From positions 1 to 11,313 of the forward strand of contig JACCSI010000368.1 of NCBI GenBank assembly GCA_013813075.1: DNA of 11,313 bases, given 5' to 3'. Of the stretch, positions 6,115 through 11,313 are shown piece after piece. Within the stretch, counting starts at the first letter, position 1; each line of letters opens with the position of its first letter. This stretch comes from Acidobacteriota bacterium. Lineage in GTDB: Bacteria > Acidobacteriota > Vicinamibacteria > Vicinamibacterales > UBA2999. The translations under genes and the position numbers were made by a program. The notes under the pieces are model-generated. The model ran no database searches and was not told the DNA's origin. It saw nothing but the letters and a program-made list of their open reading frames with translations.

Positions 6115-6564
6115 ATGACGCACTCGCCCACGGTCCGTCTCGAATTTGGCAGCGCCTTCGACATGCTTGACTTCGTGCAGGTGGTCAGCGACTACATTGG
6201 TCGCATGGCCGGCCTGGACGAGGAAGCGCTCCACTGGGTGAGTGTGGCGGTGCGCGAGTCGGTGGTCAACGCCATCAAACATGGCAACCAGAACGACGAG
6301 TCGAAACGCGTCGTGGTTGAATTCACGCCGCTGCCGTCGCATGCCCCCGAGGAGTTAGTGATCCGCGTCGAGGACGAGGGCGAAGGCTTCGACCCCGAAG
6401 ACCTGGCCGATCCACTCGCGCCGGAGAACATTCTGAAATCGAGCGGTCGCGGCATCTTCTTGATTCGCAGCTTCATGGACGATGTCCATCTTGAGCGCGG
6501 CAAGACGCGCGGCATGCAGATTCGCATGACCAAAAAAGTAACGCGCGACCCGGCGCCCGCGTAG
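6115..6564 (+). CDS. RsbW/SpoIIAB-type anti-sigma factor serine kinase (HATPase)
   Basis: This cytoplasmic protein belongs to the GHKL ATPase family whose members bind and silence a sigma factor and phosphorylate an antagonist (STAS) protein. The 149 residues are nearly all domain. The N box is AVRESVVNAIKHGN (45-58, with E48, N52 and H56), the G1 box is VEDEGEGFD (85-93), and the G2 box is SSGRGIFLIRSFMDDV (109-124). A STAS antagonist, a PP2C phosphatase and a sigma factor are all absent from the window, so the gene is an orphan here. It starts at ATG 6115 with only a weak GGACG upstream, consistent with a short leader from the divergent promoter. The 43-base gap to the next gene allows one transcript for both. 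Partner and stimulus cannot be told from the sequence. Confidence 0.88.
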   Translation: MTHSPTVRLEFGSAFDMLDFVQVVSDYIGRMAGLDEEALHWVSVAVRESVVNAIKHGNQNDESKRVVVEFTPLPSHAPEELVIRVEDEGEGFDPEDLADPLAPENILKSSGRGIFLIRSFMDDVHLERGKTRGMQIRMTKKVTRDPAPA

Positions 6565-6607
6565 AACATAGACGGAGGGCCGGGCATCGCCGCGCCGGAC
6601 CTGACCA

Positions 6608-7408
6608 TTGACTTTTCCTGATCCACGTTTCTTAGCCACCGCCATTGAGGTCGTCGTCCGTGCCGGTGACATTCAAATCTCGCGATTCGGTTCGGCATTT
6701 CGCGTCGATAAGAAGGGGATGATCGATCTCGTCACCGAGGTTGATGTCGAGATCGAGCGCATGTTTCGCGTGCTCGTGGCCGAACGATTTCCCGATCACG
6801 ACGTGCTGGCCGAAGAGATGGGGCAGACGCGCACCGGTGCCAGTCATCGCTGGGTGTTCGATCCCCTGGACGGCACGACCAACTATGCCCACGGCATCCC
6901 GATTTTCTGCTCCAGCCTGGCGCTCGAGATTAATGGCGAGCCGGTCGTCGGCGCTGTCTACGATCCCAACCGGCGGGAGTTGTTCACCGCCGAGCGCGGC
7001 ATCGGCGCGTGGCTCAATGGCGAGCCCCTCCGTGTGTCATCGTCCCAGACACTGATCGATGCCGTGCTGGTGACCGGTTTTCCATACGACATTCGTGAAC
7101 CCGGACGGATGGCAGACCTCATCGCACTCTTTGCCGGGTTTCTCGGGGAGGCGCGCGCGGTGCGGCGGTTGGGCTCCGCGGCCATCGATCTGTGCTGGGT
7201 CGCGGCTGGCCGCGTCGACGCGTTCTGGGAGCAGGCGCTGCAGCCCTGGGACGTGATGGGCGGAGGGCTGATCGTGCAAGAGGCCGGCGGCCGTGTGACG
7301 GCGCTGGACGGTGGACCCTGGCGCGCCGGCGATGGCAACCTGGTCGCCTCGAACGGCTATATTCACGACGCCATGCTGGCGGTCGTGCAGCAGCACCGGC
7401 GTCCCTAA
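6608..7408 (+). CDS. Inositol monophosphatase-family phosphatase
   Basis: This is a Mg2+-dependent, lithium-sensitive-type sugar phosphatase of the IMPase superfamily (SuhB, HisN and related). It would hydrolyse myo-inositol 1-phosphate or a similar sugar or polyol phosphate. The 266 residues match the usual length. Metal-binding blocks are complete: LAEEMG (67-72), FDPLDGTTNYAHG (84-96) and WDVMGGGLIVQEAGG (214-228). The start is forced: an in-frame TGA at 6602-6604 lies one codon before TTG 6608, and no ATG or GTG occurs before the conserved core, so the rare TTG is used. A GGAGG at 6572-6576 is too far upstream to serve it; a GGAC at 6598-6601 is closer. Histidinol-phosphatase activity cannot be excluded. 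It probably shares a transcript with the preceding anti-sigma gene. Confidence 0.9.
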   Translation: MTFPDPRFLATAIEVVVRAGDIQISRFGSAFRVDKKGMIDLVTEVDVEIERMFRVLVAERFPDHDVLAEEMGQTRTGASHRWVFDPLDGTTNYAHGIPIFCSSLALEINGEPVVGAVYDPNRRELFTAERGIGAWLNGEPLRVSSSQTLIDAVLVTGFPYDIREPGRMADLIALFAGFLGEARAVRRLGSAAIDLCWVAAGRVDAFWEQALQPWDVMGGGLIVQEAGGRVTALDGGPWRAGDGNLVASNGYIHDAMLAVVQQHRRP

Positions 7409-7481
7409 GTCAGGACAGAACGGCTGGCACAAGCTCTGCTTCCTCTCCGTCATGCCTCGCCTACTTGACCTCGGAGTTCAT

Positions 7482-8189
7482 ATGCGTTCCCCACTCGTGT
7501 GGTCGGTCGTCTCGGTGTTGACTATCGGTCTCCTGAGCGCCGACGCCGCATTTGCACAGCAACAATCGCTCAACTTCAACCTCGGGTACTTCACGGTCCG
7601 AGGCGAGGACGCCCGCGTCGACGGCGACGCCCTGGTGCAGAACCGCGATCTGTACTTGTTTGACTTCAAAGACTTCAACAGCCCCTCGATCGGCGTCGAT
7701 TACCTCGTCGGGCTCGGTGAGTTCCTTGAGGTCGGCGCAGGAATCGGCGTGACCACTCGCGGCGTCGACACTATCTACGACGACTTTGTGAGGCCCGATG
7801 GCTCGGAGATCCAGCAGGAGTTGAAACTGCGCATCGTGCCGATGACGGCGACGGTTCGGGTGTTGCCACTCGGCCGCTCAGCCGCGTTCCAGCCCTACGT
7901 GGGCGGTGGCATTGGCATCTATCGCTGGCGCTATGCAGAGACGGGTGATTTCGTCGATTTCACCTTGGCGGGTACGCCGATTTTTCGCGACAGTTACGTC
8001 GGCACGGGCACGTCGTTCGGTCCGGTCGCGGTCTTCGGCGCACGCGTGCCAATCGGTCTGAACGCGTCGATTGGTGGAGAAGTGCGCTATCAGCGGGGGG
8101 AGGGCGACCTTGACGAGCGCGACTTCCTCGGGCCGAAGATCGACCTCGGCGGAGTTCATTACTCAGCGACATTTGGACTCCGCTGGTAG
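7482..8189 (+). CDS. Secreted outer-membrane beta-barrel protein
   Basis: The 235-residue product has a clear Sec signal peptide (residues 1-25, basic start, hydrophobic core, AFA-QQ cleavage site). The mature part is rich in alternating hydrophobic/polar strands with Gly-rich turns. Examples are SIGVDYLVGLGEFLEVGAGIGV and the strand AAFQPYVGGGIGIYRW, and it ends HYSATFGLRW. The aromatic last residue is the usual beta-signal for BAM-dependent insertion. The size and pattern suit an 8-stranded OmpA/OmpW-like barrel. I chose ATG 7482 because GGAG lies 5-6 bases upstream and the signal peptide starts there. An in-frame ATG at 7452 and an extension back to 7311 overlapping the previous gene are less likely. 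The function is unknown: pore, structural or adhesive. It converges with the next gene 18 bases away. Confidence 0.82.
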   Translation: MRSPLVWSVVSVLTIGLLSADAAFAQQQSLNFNLGYFTVRGEDARVDGDALVQNRDLYLFDFKDFNSPSIGVDYLVGLGEFLEVGAGIGVTTRGVDTIYDDFVRPDGSEIQQELKLRIVPMTATVRVLPLGRSAAFQPYVGGGIGIYRWRYAETGDFVDFTLAGTPIFRDSYVGTGTSFGPVAVFGARVPIGLNASIGGEVRYQRGEGDLDERDFLGPKIDLGGVHYSATFGLRW

Positions 8190-8207
8190 GTGCGCAGCAC
8201 ATCGCGT

Positions 8208-9698
8208 TCAAGAACCCTGGTTGCGAACTCGGTGGTAGAGGCTGACGTTCCCCCCGGAGCAGACTTTCGTATAGTCCTCGAGTAGGCGCGGAAGCTGGCG
8301 GTGCCGTTGCACAATGGCATCCCCGCCTTCCGCTTCTTCTTCGACCATCACCCACTCCACGAGAGGCGCGGGCCCACGCGTAAAGGCGCTGTCCCAGATG
8401 GGTCCGTTGCCTTCGTGCAGGAAGTCGCGAATGTCGAACCCAGAGGCAGACATTTCGTGCATGTAGTGCCCCAGCGCCCCCATGCTCATCATGATCGCAC
8501 CGCCGCGATATCGCGCCTGCAGGCACGCAGTGACCAGCGCGCGCGGCTGAGTCTGCTGATCCAGTTGCGCCTCGCGAATCATGGCAGCGGACTGATCGAA
8601 CGGGCGCGATTCGTCGAGCACGAACGCCAGCACCCCAAGCGCGACCACCGGCGCCAGACGCCGGAGCAGGCCCGTCGCAAGTCCGACACTAACTGCACCG
8701 GCCATCACGAGGGGAATTTCGTAGCGGATGCGGAACGGGTGACCCGCCAGATAGGCCGCCAAGGGCAGCGCCGCTGCAGCAAACAGCGAGAGCGGGACGA
8801 GCATCGGCGACCGGCCAGCCGACCACAGCGCGACGAGCGTCACGGCCGACAGCGCCACCAGCGAGAAGCGCAGCAGCCACGCCCCCGCAAGCAACTCGAC
8901 GCCGTCGACAATGTTTGTGAAGACCGCGACCGGTTGACCGCGTAGCGTTTCGTCCGGCACGAAGAAGCCGCCGCTGACGAACCATTCACCCACCGTAATG
9001 CGACTGAACACCACGAACGTCAGCACCGTGATGAGCGGATACAGTGCCAGCCGTGCGTAGACGGGCAGCACGAATCGGAGAGAGTGACCACGTCGCCACC
9101 ACGCAAATGCGGACGCCGCAAAGCAGCCGGCGGTAATCGGCCACGCCTCGTAACGGGTCAGGCACGCCAGCACTGTCACCCATCCGGCGGCTACCGGCAC
9201 GCGCAATTGGCCTGCGAGCACCCATCGCGTGACAAGGAACACCTGCAACGTCGTCAGGCCGAACAACAGGGGCTCGGTCATCGGCGTGCTCTGCAAATAG
9301 AGAATGTTGGCGTTGGTGGCGAAGAGCGTCGCCGCCAGCGCCGCGCCGGCGCGCGACGACGTCAAGGCGAGGACGGTGGCGGCAATCGAGGTCGCGGCGA
9401 GCGCATGCGACAGGATGGAGACGCCGATGGCGAACAGGCCGGTCCGGTAGAAGAAGTCGATCTGCACGGGCAGCATGTTGATCAGATGGGGCAACGGCAG
9501 CCACACGGCCCCGATCTGCTCCCAGCCAGGCGTCAGGCTGTCGAGAATGCGTCTGGAGACGACGAGGTGCGCCTTCGCGTCGTAGTGCGAGAGTGTCAGG
9601 CCCAGGCGGGAGTAATACAGGGCCGCCGTGACGCCAAGCCCCATGGCGAGGGTGCCGATAATCAGAGGCAGCCTCGGCAGCCGAAGCCCGCCAGGCAT
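8208..9698 (-). CDS. Multi-span GT-C-like glycosyltransferase (GT39/ArnT-type membrane protein)
   Basis: From ATG 9698 the product has 496 residues. It has about ten or more hydrophobic spans over residues 9-375 and a soluble C-terminal domain of about 120 residues, probably periplasmic. The first outside loop carries YDAKAH (39-44), matching the acidic catalytic loop of GT-C enzymes. GAVWLPLPHLIN (63-74) and TNANILYLQSTPMTEPL further on are typical of the PMT/ArnT-like group. Such enzymes transfer a sugar from a polyprenyl-phosphate donor to a lipid, glycan or protein outside the inner membrane. The start is uncertain: in-frame GTGs at 9734, 9716 and 9707 and a TTG at 9776 lie upstream. Those before about 9728 are incompatible with the predicted -10. 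It diverges from a donor-synthesising GT2, a sensible pairing. The acceptor and sugar are unknown. Confidence 0.78.
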   Translation of the reverse strand: MPGGLRLPRLPLIIGTLAMGLGVTAALYYSRLGLTLSHYDAKAHLVVSRRILDSLTPGWEQIGAVWLPLPHLINMLPVQIDFFYRTGLFAIGVSILSHALAATSIAATVLALTSSRAGAALAATLFATNANILYLQSTPMTEPLLFGLTTLQVFLVTRWVLAGQLRVPVAAGWVTVLACLTRYEAWPITAGCFAASAFAWWRRGHSLRFVLPVYARLALYPLITVLTFVVFSRITVGEWFVSGGFFVPDETLRGQPVAVFTNIVDGVELLAGAWLLRFSLVALSAVTLVALWSAGRSPMLVPLSLFAAAALPLAAYLAGHPFRIRYEIPLVMAGAVSVGLATGLLRRLAPVVALGVLAFVLDESRPFDQSAAMIREAQLDQQTQPRALVTACLQARYRGGAIMMSMGALGHYMHEMSASGFDIRDFLHEGNGPIWDSAFTRGPAPLVEWVMVEEEAEGGDAIVQRHRQLPRLLEDYTKVCSGGNVSLYHRVRNQGS

Positions 9699-9734
9699 CT
9701 CGGGCACGCCCGGCACCGTCGCCGCAGTAGCCAC

Positions 9735-9742
9735 GTTATAAT
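9735..9742. promoter_or_regulatory. Symmetric -10 element serving two divergent glycosyltransferase genes
   Basis: The + strand reads GTTATAAT: a perfect TATAAT at 9737-9742 facing the GT2 gene. Its complement gives TATAAC (9740-9735) facing the GT-C gene. The TTATAA core is its own complement, so RNA polymerase could load in either direction. It stands out in very GC-rich surroundings. Predicted starts are about 9749 (+) and 9728 (-). The GT2 ATG at 9758 would then have a leader of about 9 bases and no ribosome site. No good -35 box is visible on either strand. Confidence 0.55.
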
Positions 9743-9757
9743 CATGGCCTGTTCTTG

Positions 9758-10732
9758 ATGACTCCGGAGCTTTCAATTGTCGTTCCCGTCCTCAACGAGT
9801 CGCCCAACGTCAAGGATTTATACGACGAGTTGACCACGACGCTCGTCAATGGTGGGCGCTCCTACGAGATCATCGTCATCGACGATGGCAGCACGGACGA
9901 TACGTTCGCGCGGTTCGCGGCGCTGCAGGCGCGCGACCCACATCTTCGTGTCATTCGCTTTCGCCGCAACTTTGGTCAGACCGCGGCGTTTGCCGCCGGC
10001 TTTGCCTACGCGCGCGGCAAGATGGTCGTCACAGTGGACGGCGACCTGCAGAATGACCCTGCCGACATCAAGCGGATGGCGGACAAGATCGAGCATCAGG
10101 GTTTCGACATCGTGTGCGGCTGGCGCAAAGACCGCAAAGACCGTATGTTCACCCGTCGCATCCCCTCGATCCTTGCCAATAAACTGATCTCGTGGGCGAC
10201 AGGCGTCGAACTGCACGACTACGGCTGCTCGCTCAAGGTGTTCCGGTCCGAGGTCGTGAAACCACTGCGTCTCTATGGCGAGATGCATCGGTTTCTGCCG
10301 GCGATCGCCAGCCAGTTTGGCGTGCGCATCGATGAAATGATCGTCAACCACCGGGCGCGAGTGGCCGGCACCTCGAAGTACGGGTTGTCGCGAACGATTC
10401 GAGTGGTGCTCGACCTGCTGACCGTTAAGTTTTTGCTCAATTATTCGACCCGGCCGCTGCAGATTTTTGGTCTGCTTGGATTCGCCGCCGGTTCGCTTGG
10501 CGGCGTCATTATGGCGTGGCTGGCGTACGTGCGGTTGATTGAGCGTCAGGCCATTGCCGATCGCCCGTTACTGTTGCTCGGGATGCTGCTGCTGTTCATC
10601 GGGGTGCAACTGGTGACGTTCGGCTTGCTTGCGGAGTTGCTGGCGCGCACCTATTACGAATCGCAGAACAAGCCGGTGTACGCCATCCGCGAAATCCGGC
10701 AGACGCCAGAGTTGGCGCCTGTGGAGCAATAG
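9758..10732 (+). CDS. GtrB/DPM1-like polyprenyl-phosphate glycosyltransferase (GT2)
   Basis: This enzyme would transfer a sugar from a nucleotide donor to undecaprenyl (polyprenyl) phosphate on the cytoplasmic side of the inner membrane. The 324-residue protein has a GT-A catalytic domain at 5-225: VVPVLNES (8-15), IDDGSTDD (41-48), the metal-binding DGD (94-96) in TVDGDLQNDP, HDYGCSLK (153-160) and AGTSKYG (203-209). The last fits the conserved basic loop of this group. Two C-terminal spans follow at about 235-258 and 268-294, as in GtrB and ArnC. ATG 9758 is preferred to the adjacent TTG 9755. The mRNA appears nearly leaderless from the TATAAT at 9737. The next gene starts 2 bases after its stop. 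Which sugar is used cannot be read from sequence. Confidence 0.93.
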   Translation: MTPELSIVVPVLNESPNVKDLYDELTTTLVNGGRSYEIIVIDDGSTDDTFARFAALQARDPHLRVIRFRRNFGQTAAFAAGFAYARGKMVVTVDGDLQNDPADIKRMADKIEHQGFDIVCGWRKDRKDRMFTRRIPSILANKLISWATGVELHDYGCSLKVFRSEVVKPLRLYGEMHRFLPAIASQFGVRIDEMIVNHRARVAGTSKYGLSRTIRVVLDLLTVKFLLNYSTRPLQIFGLLGFAAGSLGGVIMAWLAYVRLIERQAIADRPLLLLGMLLLFIGVQLVTFGLLAELLARTYYESQNKPVYAIREIRQTPELAPVEQ

Positions 10733-10733
10733 G

Positions 10734-11313
10734 TTGGAGAGCCCAGGTGGTGATGCGCAGCAAGGTAAGGGCTTCAGCCCTGCCGCCAAGGGCGCTCGGC
10801 CACATGACCCTCGCATCACCGTCATCCAGCGCGAGTTGTTCGACGAGAATAAATCGAACGTCGCCAAATACCGCGATCTCGTCATCGGCCGGCCGGGCCT
10901 CGGGCCGCTGGTCGGTTATGAGCTGGTGATGATGCTCACCTCGTGGGTGCCCGGAGCGCTCGGCCTGTTTCTGCGCTCGAAGCTGTATCCGATGATTCTT
11001 GGCAGCGTCGGTCGCAAGGTGGTGTTTGGCGTGAACGTCACGATTCGCCACCCGCACAAGATTCATATCGGCGACAGCGTCGTCATTGACGACCAGTGCT
11101 GCCTCGACGCCAAGGGTACCGACAACAAGGGCATCACGATCGGCACGGGCGTGTTCGTTGGCCGCAACACGATTTTGAGCTGCAAAAACGGCGACATCAT
11201 CATCGACGACCACGCCAATCTCGGGTTCAATTGCGAAATTTTTTCGGCGTCGCGCGTGCGCGTCGGCAAGAGCATTCTGATGGCCGCGTACACCTACCTT
11301 GTCGGCGGTGATC
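10734..11313 (+). CDS. Left-handed beta-helix (hexapeptide repeat) acyltransferase, 3' end outside window
   Basis: The frame is open to the window end, giving 193 complete codons. Residues from about 25 on look like family sequence: ITVIQRELFDENKS (28-41), a hydrophobic helical part (63-85, LVMMLTSWVPGALGLFLRS), then imperfect hexapeptide repeats such as IHIGDSVVI, ITIGTGVFVG, DIIIDDHANLG and RVRVGKS. It stops at YLVGGD, where the catalytic His of the family would follow. It probably O-acetylates a glycan, fitting the adjacent GT genes. The start chosen is TTG 10734, two bases after the GT2 stop, with GGAG (10723-10726) seven bases upstream inside GT2. The GTG/ATG cluster at 10747-10755 is out of frame. 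The first 24 residues run through a REP-like palindrome and look unlike the rest, so the start is less sure than the product. Confidence 0.83.
   Translation, partial: MESPGGDAQQGKGFSPAAKGARPHDPRITVIQRELFDENKSNVAKYRDLVIGRPGLGPLVGYELVMMLTSWVPGALGLFLRSKLYPMILGSVGRKVVFGVNVTIRHPHKIHIGDSVVIDDQCCLDAKGTDNKGITIGTGVFVGRNTILSCKNGDIIIDDHANLGFNCEIFSASRVRVGKSILMAAYTYLVGGD
10768..10781. repeat. REP-like palindrome, AGGGCT-TC-AGCCCT
   Basis: A perfect 6-base inverted repeat with a 2-base loop sits in the sequence AAGGTAAGGGCTTCAGCCCT. It spans codons 12-16 of the acyltransferase frame. Palindromes of the form GGGCTgaAGCCC flanked by short GC-rich arms are, from memory, common dispersed repeats in some Acidobacteriota genomes; copy number here could not be tested. 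No second copy was seen in this window. Read as RNA it would form a small hairpin between the GT2 and acyltransferase cores. Confidence 0.45.

Noticed and set aside
7311..7481. N-terminal extension of the beta-barrel gene back into the phosphatase gene
   Set aside because: It would overlap the previous gene by about 100 bases and bury the signal peptide. ATG 7482 has a ribosome site at the right distance.
8190..8207. GTGC-GCA-GCAC inverted repeat between convergent genes as a terminator
   Set aside because: A four-base stem with no T-run is too weak to call.
8301..9758. Two long + strand frames (214 and 224 codons) opposite the GT-C gene
   Set aside because: Both are rich in Arg, Gln and His, with no domain-like sequence or credible start. 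The opposite strand encodes a clear multi-span protein.
10747..10929. 60-codon frame with GTG-GTG-ATG start cluster downstream of the GT2 gene
   Set aside because: It has good start signals, but the protein is Ser/Arg-rich and stops inside the acyltransferase, whose frame is clearly the coding one.
1..11313. tRNA, rRNA, CRISPR arrays, transposases or phage genes
   Set aside because: None was seen on reading both strands. Apart from the short gaps listed, the window is filled by ordinary coding genes.

Overview
This is a GC-rich, gene-dense window with 14 protein-coding genes, two of them cut by the window ends. No RNA genes, insertion sequences or CRISPR arrays were seen. The host is a diderm bacterium: it has a System I (Ccm) cytochrome c maturation cluster and an exported beta-barrel-like protein. 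The variant ccm layout and the style of the proteins recall Acidobacteriota, possibly Vicinamibacteria. That placement rests on remembered family resemblance and was not tested.

Region 1 (1-3362, + strand) is a tightly packed ccm operon. It begins with the end of an uncharacterised membrane protein whose stop overlaps ccmA. Then come ccmA (ABC ATPase), ccmB (permease), ccmC (haem-handling WWD-motif protein), a CcmD-like protein with an extra signal-peptide-like N-terminus, and a 49-residue single-span membrane protein. Four of the five junctions overlap by 1 or 4 bases. The exception is ccmB-ccmC, where a 9-codon reading frame runs into the ccmC start. Together these genes would load haem onto the CcmE chaperone on the outer face of the inner membrane. 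ccmE, ccmF, ccmG and ccmH are not in the window.

Region 2 (3372-6081, - strand) is read aroA, aroK, then a metallophosphoesterase. The first two are shikimate-pathway steps joined by a 4-base overlap. The phosphoesterase lies beyond a 161-base gap that holds spaced direct repeats and a possible promoter of its own.

Region 3 (6115-8189, + strand) starts from a 33-base AT-rich divergent spacer shared with aroA. It carries an orphan RsbW-type anti-sigma kinase, an inositol monophosphatase-family enzyme with a forced TTG start, and an outer-membrane beta-barrel protein.

Region 4 (8208-11313) is an envelope-glycan block. A multi-span GT-C-like glycosyltransferase (- strand) diverges from a GtrB/DPM1-like polyprenyl-phosphate glycosyltransferase (+ strand) across a symmetric TTATAA -10 element. 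The latter is followed by a hexapeptide-repeat acyltransferase that runs off the window end. A likely division of labour is that the GT2 enzyme makes a lipid-linked sugar, the GT-C enzyme transfers it outside the membrane, and the acyltransferase decorates a product.

The most interesting points are the variant ccm operon with two uncharacterised membrane partners, the two compact symmetric divergent promoters, the repeat-bearing gap before the phosphoesterase, and a REP-like palindrome lying inside the N-terminal reading frame of the acyltransferase.
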